A stretch of 10,951 nt of DNA. Origin: Pseudomonadota bacterium (GTDB lineage Bacteria > Pseudomonadota > Gammaproteobacteria > Natronospirales > REEB76). A program made the translations under genes and the position numbers. The notes beneath the pieces were generated by a model, which saw only the letters and a program-made list of their open reading frames with translations, searched no databases and was not told where the DNA came from. The stretch's first letter is position 1, and each line of letters starts with the position of its first letter. Shown piece by piece: positions 1 through 5,929 of this stretch. Where the stretch lies: positions 1 through 10,951 of the forward strand of contig JAJYBN010000017.1 of assembly GCA_021779005.1 (NCBI GenBank), written 5' to 3'.

Positions 1-178
1 TGGCCGCGTCCAGATCGATGTCCGGTTGTCCTGCCAGCTGGCTGCGCAAACCCAGGTCGGCGTATTCCTGCATATGCCGGATGCCGGAGCGGCCGGCGCG
101 TAATGCGTCTTCGACCTCTTGCTTGGGGTTTCCCAGACACGAGACGATACCCATGCCCGTGATTGCTACACGCCGCAT
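1..178 (-). CDS. fabB: 3-oxoacyl-ACP synthase I, N-terminal part (cut by window edge)
   Basis: Only the first 59 codons are present; the gene runs off the left edge. The visible N-terminus carries the MRRVAITGMGIVS opening and the GRSGI block typical of FabB/FabF condensing enzymes, and the following residues resemble E. coli FabB (LRSQLAGQPDID) more than FabF. FabB elongates cis-3-decenoyl-ACP in the unsaturated branch of type II fatty acid synthesis, in the cytoplasm. It lies 9 bp after fabA on the same strand, the classic fabA-fabB arrangement. The ATG at 178 is preferred because an AGGG element, overlapping the fabA stop, sits 7 nt upstream; a second ATG at 184 would be too close to it. 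The catalytic Cys-His-His residues lie outside the window. Confidence 0.93.
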   Translation of the reverse strand, partial: MRRVAITGMGIVSCLGNPKQEVEDALRAGRSGIRHMQEYADLGLRSQLAGQPDIDLDAA

Positions 179-187
179 ACCCATACC

Positions 188-742
188 CTAGAGTTTGTCA
201 GTACTGGTAAACAGACCGACCCGCAGATTGTTGGCAGTATAGATTGGGCGCCCGTCAACCAGCACACGTCCATCCCCAACCCCGAGGATGAGCTTGCGTT
301 CAATGACACGACTGACATCAATCTCATAATAGACTTTGTGCGCCGTCGGCAGCACCTGGCCGGTGAACCTGACTTCACCGACGCCCAGTGCCCGTCCGCG
401 GCCAGGGTTGCCTCGCCAGGTCAGATAGAATCCCAACAACTGCCACAGAGCATCCAGTCCCAGGCAGCCGGGCATGACCGGATCTGACTCGAAGTGGCAG
501 GCGAAGAACCACAGGCTAGGTGTTATATCCAGTTCGGCTGCCACGTAACCTTTCGAGTGCGGACCCCCATCCGCTGTGATTTGAGTGATGCGGTCGAACA
601 TCAGCATGTTTGGGAGCGGCAGGCGTCCATTGTCGGCACCGAACAGTTTGCCATGTGCGCAGGCGATCAGCTCATCGCGCGTATAGCTGGACTGCCTCGG
701 TTCTGGAACGGGGGTGGATTGCATGCACTGGTTACTCGTCAC
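188..742 (-). CDS. fabA: 3-hydroxydecanoyl-ACP dehydratase/isomerase
   Basis: FabA dehydrates 3-hydroxyacyl-ACP and isomerises trans-2- to cis-3-decenoyl-ACP, the oxygen-independent branch point to unsaturated fatty acids; it acts as a cytosolic homodimer. The protein (184 codons from the GTG at 742) follows E. coli FabA (172 aa) almost throughout: [11 protein letters not shown] near residue 45, the active-site histidine in WFFACHF (His83), the catalytic aspartate 14 residues later in PGCLGLDA (Asp97), and [15 protein letters not shown]. The GTG start overlaps the chorismate mutase stop by 4 nt (GTGA), suggesting translational coupling. An ATG at 724 would give 178 aa, closer to the usual length, and is a real alternative because neither start has a strong Shine-Dalgarno sequence. 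fabB follows after 9 bp. Confidence 0.97.
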   Translation of the reverse strand: MTSNQCMQSTPVPEPRQSSYTRDELIACAHGKLFGADNGRLPLPNMLMFDRITQITADGGPHSKGYVAAELDITPSLWFFACHFESDPVMPGCLGLDALWQLLGFYLTWRGNPGRGRALGVGEVRFTGQVLPTAHKVYYEIDVSRVIERKLILGVGDGRVLVDGRPIYTANNLRVGLFTSTDKL

Positions 743-1086
743 TGTGATTCGGGGTCCGCCGCCGGCTCGTTGCCCGGTCCTGCATACTGACGTAGAAGTA
801 ACATAAAAACACCTGCCACTGCGAGGGGGTCTATTCCATAGCCACTAGCCAAGGCGGTCACACGCCCCAGTATTTCCCGTTCGCGCTGTGGGCAATACCG
901 GGGCATGCCATGTTGCGACTTGAGCGCGAGTGCTCCTTCGGTCAACCTGGCACGTTTTGCGATAAGCGCAATCAACTCGTTATCGACCTGGTCGATCTGC
1001 CGTCGGATCTGGTCCAATGCTTGGCTGAAGAGTGCGATCTCGTCAACCTCGATCCCGGATTGTGGGACCTTCATATACACTGACAT
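739..1086 (-). CDS. AroQ-class chorismate mutase, monofunctional
   Basis: The enzyme converts chorismate to prephenate (shikimate branch to Phe/Tyr). Residues about 24-103 form the all-helical AroQ domain. By hand alignment to the E. coli P-protein mutase domain, the ligand-binding residues Arg11, Arg28, Lys39, Arg51 and Glu52 correspond to Arg28, Arg45, Lys56, Arg68 and Glu69 here. Two positions differ: Asp48 aligns with Cys65, and catalytic Gln88 falls in a Gly-Pro-Gly stretch after a shortened last helix. There is no prephenate dehydratase or dehydrogenase domain and no signal peptide, so it is a cytosolic stand-alone mutase. The ATG at 1086 has a strong GGGGGAT ribosome site 9 nt upstream. 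It is first in the operon with fabA and fabB and is divergent from ubiT. Confidence 0.88.
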   Translation of the reverse strand: MSVYMKVPQSGIEVDEIALFSQALDQIRRQIDQVDNELIALIAKRARLTEGALALKSQHGMPRYCPQREREILGRVTALASGYGIDPLAVAGVFMLLLRQYAGPGNEPAADPESQ

Positions 1087-1116
1087 GGCGGTAATCCCCC
1101 TGGTTGTTGTCTCGCC

Positions 1117-1165
1117 ATGATCTGTATCAATTTCTCCGCTGCCTGATTGTCGTATGGTCGCAGCA
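1117..1165 (+). promoter_or_regulatory. Candidate FNR/Anr-dependent promoter of ubiT
   Basis: ATGATCTGTATCAA at 1117-1130 matches the FNR/Anr consensus TTGAT-N4-ATCAA at nine of ten fixed positions. Its centre is 1123.5. A class II FNR promoter has the site at -41.5, which puts the start point at 1165 and the -10 hexamer at 1153-1158; the sequence there is TATGGT (4/6 match). A GAGGA ribosome site follows, 7 nt before the ubiT ATG. The box also lies 31 bp from the divergent chorismate mutase start and could affect that operon, for which I see no convincing -10/-35 pair. The match is visible; binding is inferred. Confidence 0.65.
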
Positions 1166-1185
1166 CCTGATTCGAGGATAGACCC

Positions 1186-1707
1186 ATGTTAAAAGTCGCG
1201 GTCCGCGGGCCGTATACCGCTGAACAGGGATCCGCAGCGCGCAGGCTCGCGTTTAAAATCATGCGTTTCTCCGCGAGTAGTTTGGCCGCACCGCTGTTTG
1301 AAAAACTGCTGGCGAGGTTTGTGAACCAGGCCTTTGCTGCGCCTCTGGTACGCGGGGATCTGGACTTCCTGGAGGGACGCCGGCTCGCCGTAGAGCTTGA
1401 GGACTGTGGTGTACGTTGGGTGTTCACCTTGCGCTCCGGCAGGTTGTACGTACTTTCACAGCAGTCACTAGCGGAGGCCAGCATCCGCGCGTGCACCGCG
1501 GAATTCATCATGCTGGCGATGCGGCGCGTGGACGCAGACACGCTGTTTTTTCAGCAGCGTCTGGCCATCAACGGCGACGTGGCCCTGGGGCTCGCACTCA
1601 AGAATTTTCTGGACGCGCTCGATCTCGACGAGCTTCCTTGGCCGGCGAAGCTCACGCTGCACGCGGGTGACAGACTGTTGTCCGATCCGCAACGCGGATC
1701 TGGCTGA
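1186..1707 (+). CDS. ubiT: Ubiquinone anaerobic biosynthesis accessory factor UbiT (SCP2 domain)
   Basis: UbiT is an SCP2-type lipid-binding protein thought to hold prenylated ubiquinone precursors for the oxygen-independent pathway. The protein is 173 aa, close to E. coli UbiT/YhbT (174 aa). Residues about 36-150 form the SCP2 domain, with the family-typical FLEGRRLAVE (61-70) and DADTLFFQQRLAINGD (116-131), followed by GLALKNFLDALDLDELP. The ATG at 1186 is supported by GAGGA 7 nt upstream. It is divergent from the chorismate mutase operon and convergent with ubiV, the stops being 11 bp apart. The presence of ubiU and ubiV next door confirms the assignment. Expression is probably induced without oxygen, through the FNR-like site upstream. 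Confidence 0.93.
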   Translation: MLKVAVRGPYTAEQGSAARRLAFKIMRFSASSLAAPLFEKLLARFVNQAFAAPLVRGDLDFLEGRRLAVELEDCGVRWVFTLRSGRLYVLSQQSLAEASIRACTAEFIMLAMRRVDADTLFFQQRLAINGDVALGLALKNFLDALDLDELPWPAKLTLHAGDRLLSDPQRGSG

Positions 1708-1718
1708 CGCGGCAGGAT

Positions 1719-2627
1719 TCACGGCGTCGTGTGTCCGGATTCCATGAGCCTGTGCCCGGCTTGCCCAAACCAGTAGCCGTTGCAGCCCTCGCCTTCGATG
1801 TAGGCGGACAGATTGGGGGTCGCGCCCTGGCGCAGCGCCGCATGCGTGTGCTCGATGATTTCCTGCATATGCTGTGACTGCGGGCTCAGCCGCAGGAACT
1901 GCACCCCCAGCTCCTGCATGTCTTTCCATTCCGGGATGAGATTGAGTACCTGGCCTGACTGGCTCTGGATGCCGTTGAGCGTCAGTAGACGCTGGTTATC
2001 CTGGGTATACACCGCCAGGCCATCCGGGTGTTTGAGGCATTCGAACTCACAAGCGTCTTTCGGCAGGTTATTGGCGCGCGCCGTGAAGCAGCGCGCAGAG
2101 TAGGCCAGCGGCATATGGCCGAACGCGAAGATTTCTGTTTCGATGCGCTCCCCGAATCCCAGCGCCTCGGCTTCCTCAAGGATTAGCGTGAGCGTGGAGC
2201 GCGGCAGCTCCACGGGCGGCGTCCAGCGGATCAGGCCCAGACGCTGCAGGTAATTCAGGCTGCGGCTGTTATAGATGTTGATGGCCGGACCGGTTGTGAA
2301 CGGCAAGTGCTTTTCGTTCAGCAGATGCACCGCAGCCATGTCGTTGGCTTCCACCAGTAACTCGCCGTTGTCGCACAGGCGCGCCATGCTACTCAATTCC
2401 GATTCAGCCTCGATGAGCGTGAGCGTGGAAAGCACTGCCTGCTTGCCGCACTTGGACATTTCACGCGCCAGCTCGATCCACTCGGCGGTGCGCAGGGCAC
2501 GCCGCTTGGAACACACGGTCTCCCCGAGATAGATGCAATCCACCGGCCATTTGGCTGCGCGCGCATAGAAATCGAATAAGACGTCGCGCGGCCAGTAGTA
2601 CAGGACCGGACCCAGGGAAATTTTCAT
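1719..2627 (-). CDS. ubiV: Ubiquinone anaerobic hydroxylation subunit UbiV (U32 family)
   Basis: UbiV forms a heterodimer with UbiU; each subunit holds a 4Fe-4S cluster, and the pair is needed for O2-independent ring hydroxylation of ubiquinone precursors. The protein is 302 aa and begins MKISLGPVLYYWP, matching E. coli UbiV. The four cluster ligands are at Cys39, Cys180, Cys193 and Cys197, the same positions I recall for E. coli UbiV. Other landmarks are YLGETVCSKRRA (33-44), PLAYSARCFTAR (173-184) and the terminal EGEGCNGYWFGQAG. The reading frame stays open upstream to 2768, but that part overlaps ubiU, so the ATG at 2627 is the start. It follows ubiU by 22 bp with no strong ribosome site. 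Despite the peptidase-U32 name, this subgroup is not proteolytic. Confidence 0.96.
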   Translation of the reverse strand: MKISLGPVLYYWPRDVLFDFYARAAKWPVDCIYLGETVCSKRRALRTAEWIELAREMSKCGKQAVLSTLTLIEAESELSSMARLCDNGELLVEANDMAAVHLLNEKHLPFTTGPAINIYNSRSLNYLQRLGLIRWTPPVELPRSTLTLILEEAEALGFGERIETEIFAFGHMPLAYSARCFTARANNLPKDACEFECLKHPDGLAVYTQDNQRLLTLNGIQSQSGQVLNLIPEWKDMQELGVQFLRLSPQSQHMQEIIEHTHAALRQGATPNLSAYIEGEGCNGYWFGQAGHRLMESGHTTP

Positions 2628-2649
2628 GGCGGACATGGCTGGCATAGCT

Positions 2650-3645
2650 TCACTGCCAGGGGCGGTGATAGGCACCGAGGGTCGTGTGTGCGCCTTCCGA
2701 GATCTCCGCCAGACACTCCATCCAATCCTGGCGCACCGTGAAGGTATCTGCCTGAGTGTGCAGGGCATCCAGCGCCGCGCGCCACACCCGGGTCACCTGT
2801 GCGACATAGGCGGTGCCGCGCTGCCGGCCTTCGATCTTGATGGCCTTAATGCCCGCCTTGGCAAGCGCTGGCAGCAGCTCGAGGGTATTCAGGCTGGTGG
2901 GTTCTTCGAGCACATGATAGACGGACCCGGCGGTACGGAATCTGCCTTTGCAAATCACCGGATAGCCGGCGGCCGTGTCGGCGGGGAAGCGATCCATGAG
3001 CAGGCCGTTGAGGCGCGACTCCAGGCCAGCTGCGGTCGATTGCCAAAACACGAATTCCGCCGGCGAACAGGCACCGCTCAGGTTGGGCGATTTGCCGGTG
3101 GCATACGAGGACAACTGGCAGCGGCCTTCGACCATGATACAAAGGCTGCCGAACGCGAACACCTCCAGGTCCACGGGACTGTTGCTGGCGAGCCGCGTCA
3201 CCTGTTCCAGTGACAGCACCCTTGGCAGCACGGCCCGCCGGATACCGAATTGCTGCTGGTACAGTGCAAGTGCGTGCCGGTTGGTGGCCGAGGCCTGCAC
3301 CGAAAGATGCAGGCGCAGGTTCGGGTAATGGGTGGCCGCATATTCCATAACGCCCATGTCGGCGACGATCAGGGCATCGAAGCCGGCATCCGCCGCGACA
3401 TCGACGGCACGCGTCCAGCGTGTCCAGCCCTGCGGCTGCGGATAGGTGTTGATGGCCAGGAAGACCTTGGTGCCTGCCACATGCGCGTAGAACACCGCCT
3501 TGGCGAGAGTGGTTTCTTCGAAGTTCAGACCGGGGAAATGCCGTGCATTGGTATCGTTGCGCATACCGATGTAGACGGCGTCGGCACCGTTATCGACTGC
3601 CGCCTTCAATGAAGGCAGGTTTCCTGCAGGGGCGACGAGCTCCAT
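2650..3645 (-). CDS. ubiU: Ubiquinone anaerobic hydroxylation subunit UbiU (U32 family)
   Basis: UbiU is the partner of UbiV in oxygen-independent ubiquinone synthesis. From the ATG at 3645 the protein is 331 aa, the same length as E. coli UbiU, opening MELVAPAGNLPSLKAAVDNG and ending TTLGAYHRPWQ. The 4Fe-4S ligands fall at Cys169, Cys176, Cys193 and Cys232, as I recall for E. coli. FAFGSLCIMVEGRC (163-176) and EEPTSLNTLELLP are further family blocks. The open frame extends to 3738, but homology and a TGAGG element 8 nt upstream of 3645 fix the start. It is first in a two-gene operon with ubiV and is preceded by a candidate FNR-like promoter. Confidence 0.97.
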   Translation of the reverse strand: MELVAPAGNLPSLKAAVDNGADAVYIGMRNDTNARHFPGLNFEETTLAKAVFYAHVAGTKVFLAINTYPQPQGWTRWTRAVDVAADAGFDALIVADMGVMEYAATHYPNLRLHLSVQASATNRHALALYQQQFGIRRAVLPRVLSLEQVTRLASNSPVDLEVFAFGSLCIMVEGRCQLSSYATGKSPNLSGACSPAEFVFWQSTAAGLESRLNGLLMDRFPADTAAGYPVICKGRFRTAGSVYHVLEEPTSLNTLELLPALAKAGIKAIKIEGRQRGTAYVAQVTRVWRAALDALHTQADTFTVRQDWMECLAEISEGAHTTLGAYHRPWQ

Positions 3646-3676
3646 GCTGACAGCCTCACATTGGTCCAACCGGGAT

Positions 3677-3725
3677 GAGGCGCAGTCTATTAGTGCGGGC
3701 CTGCGAATAACATGATCTAAGTCAT
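3677..3725 (-). promoter_or_regulatory. Candidate FNR-like promoter of ubiU-ubiV
   Basis: ATGATCTAAGTCAT at 3712-3725 is an inverted repeat keeping the TGA-N6-TCA core common to FNR/CRP-family sites, though three outer or inner positions differ from the FNR consensus. If it is centred at -41.5, the start point is 3677, and the -10 hexamer on the minus strand (3689-3684) reads TAGACT, a 4/6 match. This repeats the geometry of the ubiT promoter, which is why I report it despite the weaker box. The leader to the ubiU ATG would be about 32 nt. Confidence 0.45.
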
Positions 3726-3794
3726 AACCGGCAGACAAACAACGGTGACGGGATGCTCCACTGAATCAGACTTGGACTCATTCAAAACGGAATT

Positions 3795-3839
3795 GCGCTC
3801 AGACGCAGGACGCCCGTAAAGTTGAGCAATGCTGAGCGC
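3795..3839 (-). terminator. Possible weak terminator after the GNAT gene
   Basis: GCGCTCAG (3795-3802) and CTGAGCGC (3832-3839) are perfect 8-bp inverted arms with a 29-nt loop, starting four bases after the GNAT stop codon in its direction of transcription. The minus-strand tail contains only a short TTTT a few bases further on. The long loop and poor U tract make this a weak call; it could be a processing or stability hairpin. Confidence 0.25.
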
Positions 3840-3842
3840 GCA

Positions 3843-4349
3843 TCAAATCACGTGCACAAACAGTTTGGTGGTTTTCGCCTGACCCGGCAGGGTCAGCGTC
3901 TGTTCATAGACGAAGCCGATAGTCTCAAGGACTTTTATGGAACGCAGGTTGTCGGGGTTGGTGATGGCTACGATGCGTTTCAAGCCGAAGGTTTTTCTTC
4001 CATAGTCCAGCACCGCGGCAGCGGCCTCGAGCACATAGCCACGGCCACGGTAGCGGGCCAGCAGGGCGAAGCCCAGATCCACGTCCTCCAGGCCATCGCG
4101 TTTGATCAGCCCGCACAGGCCGATGCGGTTGCCGGTCTTGAGGGTCATCGTGTACAGGCCAAACCCGAAGCGCGCATACATGTCCAGCGGCCCCTTGCGG
4201 ATATAGTTGCGCGCATCCTCCAGGTTGTGCACGTGCTTGTCGCCGATGTACTGCAGCCAGGCAGGGTCATTCACCAGTTCCAGGATGAAGGGCGCGTCTT
4301 CCAGTACCAGCCGGCGCAGCACCAGACGGGGGGTCTCAAGGATTTTCAT
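3843..4349 (-). CDS. GNAT family N-acetyltransferase (RimJ/RimL-like)
   Basis: Predicted acetyl-CoA-dependent N-acetyltransferase, 168 aa, cytosolic; the substrate is unknown. The opening ETPRLVLRRLVLEDAPFI (5-22) is the usual N-terminal block of RimJ/RimL-type acetyltransferases. The acetyl-CoA pyrophosphate loop is visible as RYRGRGY (99-105), and the later NPDNLRSIKVLETIGF (131-146) is the family's strand-helix-strand signature. Similar proteins are annotated as ribosomal-protein or general small-molecule acetyltransferases, and nothing here decides between them. The ATG at 4349 is preferred over the upstream TTG at 4370, because homology starts there and a GAGCGGA element lies just before it. 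It stands alone, flanked by non-coding gaps on both sides. Confidence 0.88.
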   Translation of the reverse strand: MKILETPRLVLRRLVLEDAPFILELVNDPAWLQYIGDKHVHNLEDARNYIRKGPLDMYARFGFGLYTMTLKTGNRIGLCGLIKRDGLEDVDLGFALLARYRGRGYVLEAAAAVLDYGRKTFGLKRIVAITNPDNLRSIKVLETIGFVYEQTLTLPGQAKTTKLFVHVI

Positions 4350-4550
4350 TGGATATCCGCTCGCCGACAATTATCCACCTCGATAACGGGCTAAATCCAC
4401 TGATGACGTGGACAAAGTCCAGGCATGGCGGTTCTCAGTTACAGATCAGGCTTGGGGGAAACCAGGAGTGATGGATGCACCCGAGGATAAGAGATTTATC
4501 AACCCAGGGCTTAATCTTACTTCCGCAGGAAATTTCTGCAGCTAAAGTAC

Positions 4551-4583
4551 ATAAAAAACGGGGCGGTAAAAACCGCCCCGTTT
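4551..4583 (-). terminator. Rho-independent terminator of the AhpD-like gene
   Basis: A perfect 12-bp stem (4556-4567 with 4572-4583) with a four-base loop is followed on the minus strand by TTTTTTAT. It begins about 20 bp after the stop of the gene ending at 4604. The stem is nearly symmetrical with A/T on both ends, but the longer U tract on the minus strand shows the direction. The 200 bp between it and the GNAT start at 4349 contain nothing I recognise. Confidence 0.92.
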
Positions 4584-4603
4584 GATCACCATGAGCTGTT
4601 AAC

Positions 4604-5170
4604 TTAGCTCACTTTTTTCCACATCTTCGCCTCGAGTTGCTTGTCGAGGGGTGTCTTGGCAATCAGGTTGGTGTAGTTGGTCAACGTCACCATCCCGGCA
4701 GCCAGCACGATCTCCAGGATGTTGGCGCGGGTATAACCGGCGTCCAGGAAGCTCTTGATGTCGCTGTCGGAGACCTGACCACGGCTGTTGATGACCTTGG
4801 CAGTAAAGGAGCGCAGTGTCTCCAGCTTCTTGTCACCAAGATGCTTGCCGGCGCGAATCGCTTCGATCACATCGGCAGTAACCTCGTGCTTCTCGGCTGC
4901 AGCACTCTGCGCGGCTGTGGAATAGGCGCTGCCATTCTCGCGGCTGGCGGTCAGCAGCACGATCTTGCGTTCCTGCTTGTTGAATGTGGTCTTCTCAAAC
5001 ATATTTTTGAGTGCGACGTAGCCCTTCAGCAGCCAGGGTGATTCGGCCATGACACCGAACACATTGTGGATGTTGCCCTGATGTTGTTTGATGTTCTCAA
5101 GTTCGGCACGTGATTCGGCCGGGGCATTAGTGAGGTCATGGACTTTGAATTCATGCATATGAGTATTCAT
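4604..5170 (-). CDS. Carboxymuconolactone decarboxylase/AhpD-fold protein lacking the CxxC pair
   Basis: The 188-aa protein has the all-helical CMD/AhpD fold: RKIVLLTASRENG (68-80), then the helix that normally carries the redox pair, then VIEAIRAG and a C-terminal FTAKVINSRGQVSDSDIKSFLDAGYTR-like block typical of AhpD-like proteins. In active peroxidases of this family the motif is E-N-x-C-x-x-C-x-x-x-H. Here Glu78 and Asn79 are kept, but the two cysteines are Ser81 and Ser84 and the histidine is Gln88. Thiol peroxidase activity is therefore unlikely; a binding or non-redox role is possible. The ATG at 5170 matches the start of the similarity, with GGAG 11 nt upstream. The gene is monocistronic, with a clear promoter, a 146-nt leader and its own terminator. 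Confidence 0.82.
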   Translation of the reverse strand: MNTHMHEFKVHDLTNAPAESRAELENIKQHQGNIHNVFGVMAESPWLLKGYVALKNMFEKTTFNKQERKIVLLTASRENGSAYSTAAQSAAAEKHEVTADVIEAIRAGKHLGDKKLETLRSFTAKVINSRGQVSDSDIKSFLDAGYTRANILEIVLAAGMVTLTNYTNLIAKTPLDKQLEAKMWKKVS

Positions 5171-5316
5171 AGATAGTATTTCTCCATTTGATGAGCTGCC
5201 ATACAGGGTCATGGGGAACTCAGGTCCATATGATCTCGGGCAAAACACGCCCGTCCACATGGCAGCTGCTAGCGGATCGCATTCACAAAGATTGGAATGG
5301 ATATCGACTTCGAACA
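5171..5316 (-). promoter_or_regulatory. Long structured 5' leader of the AhpD-like gene
   Basis: From the predicted start point near 5316 to the ATG is about 146 nt. The leader contains perfect 9-bp arms AGCTGCCAT (5194-5202 on plus) and ATGGCAGCT (5259-5267) enclosing 56 nt, with a nested CGGGC/GCCCG hairpin (5237-5241 with 5249-5253). The ribosome site GGAG lies just downstream of the closing stem. This resembles a regulatory RNA leader, but I recognise no known riboswitch or thermosensor. The reading frame happens to be open through it, so an N-terminal extension of the protein is a competing explanation. Confidence 0.4.
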
Positions 5317-5322
5317 AAAGAC

Positions 5323-5351
5323 ATTATACGCTTTTCAACACATTTTTTCCA
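5323..5351 (-). promoter_or_regulatory. Sigma-70 promoter of the AhpD-like gene
   Basis: On the minus strand a perfect TATAAT (5328-5323) is preceded by a 17-bp spacer and TGGAAA (5351-5346), a 4/6 match to the -35 hexamer. The surrounding DNA is A/T-rich compared with the rest of the window. The start point would be near 5316. Confidence 0.65.
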
Positions 5352-5516
5352 GTTTAAGTGTTGCAGTGTGCAAGCGCTGTGTCGCAAGTCATTAAATAAC
5401 GTCTAGCTTAATAGCAAGTTACTGCAGGCAAGATTTGGAATAATTCGCAGCGTGCGATAGCGTTTTGTAAGTGTGTCTCTGAGTTTTCGTTGTCAAATGC
5501 GTGCTGCACTGATTGG

Positions 5517-5783
5517 CTAGCGCAGTTGGCTGTCCTTGCTGCCGCGGCGGTTGTAGAGACTGTGGGCCTCGGTTTTTATGTCGGCCTGGTTCTGGCAGCG
5601 GATGCACAGGTGCACACCGCGGATGGCTTGGCGACGAGCGCGCGGGATCTCTTCGCCGCAGGCTTCACAGTGTGTCAGGCTCTCGCCCATTGGCAGGCGA
5701 TCGCGCACGCTCTTGAGCGCATCCTCGATACTGGCGTCGATCTGTTCCTGCACGGCGCCGTCTTTTGCCCAGCCACTTGCCAT
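5517..5783 (-). CDS. ybiI: DksA/TraR-type C4 zinc-finger protein YbiI
   Basis: Small (88 aa) cytosolic protein of the DksA/TraR zinc-finger family, the same length as E. coli YbiI and with the same C-terminal tail NRRGSKDSQLR. It opens MASGWAKDGAVQEQI. The four zinc ligands are Cys39, Cys42, Cys60 and Cys63, in HCEACGEEIPRARR and GVHLCIRCQ. It is too short to have the full DksA coiled coil that reaches the RNA polymerase secondary channel, so its role remains unclear; members are sometimes annotated as DksA-like regulators. The start is fixed by AGGAGG 4 nt upstream of the ATG. It is divergent from the aminotransferase gene. Confidence 0.95.
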   Translation of the reverse strand: MASGWAKDGAVQEQIDASIEDALKSVRDRLPMGESLTHCEACGEEIPRARRQAIRGVHLCIRCQNQADIKTEAHSLYNRRGSKDSQLR

Positions 5784-5929
5784 ACCGCCTCCTGGCTACA
5801 AGTAATAATAGTACCCAGTGAACAATATAACGCATTTATTGCATATCATGGATGTACTGTTACCAGGAGTGCGTAGTGCGATCCGCATACACGCGAAGAT
5901 TATTTTATGATCTCAGGGTGGAGAGCGTA

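Noticed and set aside
1071..1541. Minus-strand open frame of 156 codons across the ubiT start and intergenic region
   Set aside because: It covers the divergent promoter region and the ubiT coding sequence, and its protein is a Ser/Arg-rich shadow without family resemblance.
1684..1700. GATCCGC/GCGGATC hairpin at the 3' end of ubiT, near the convergent ubiV stop
   Set aside because: Perfect 7-bp stem with a 3-base loop, but it lies within the coding sequence and has no U tract on either strand, so I do not call it a bidirectional terminator.
4475..4585. Small open frame of 36 codons with AGGAG 6 nt before its ATG
   Set aside because: It runs straight through the arms of the strong terminator hairpin and resembles no protein I know, so the ribosome-site match is probably chance.
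5445..5457. TCGCA/TGCGA hairpin downstream of ybiI
   Set aside because: Only 5 bp, with a poor U tract and about 60 bp after the stop; not distinguishable from chance.
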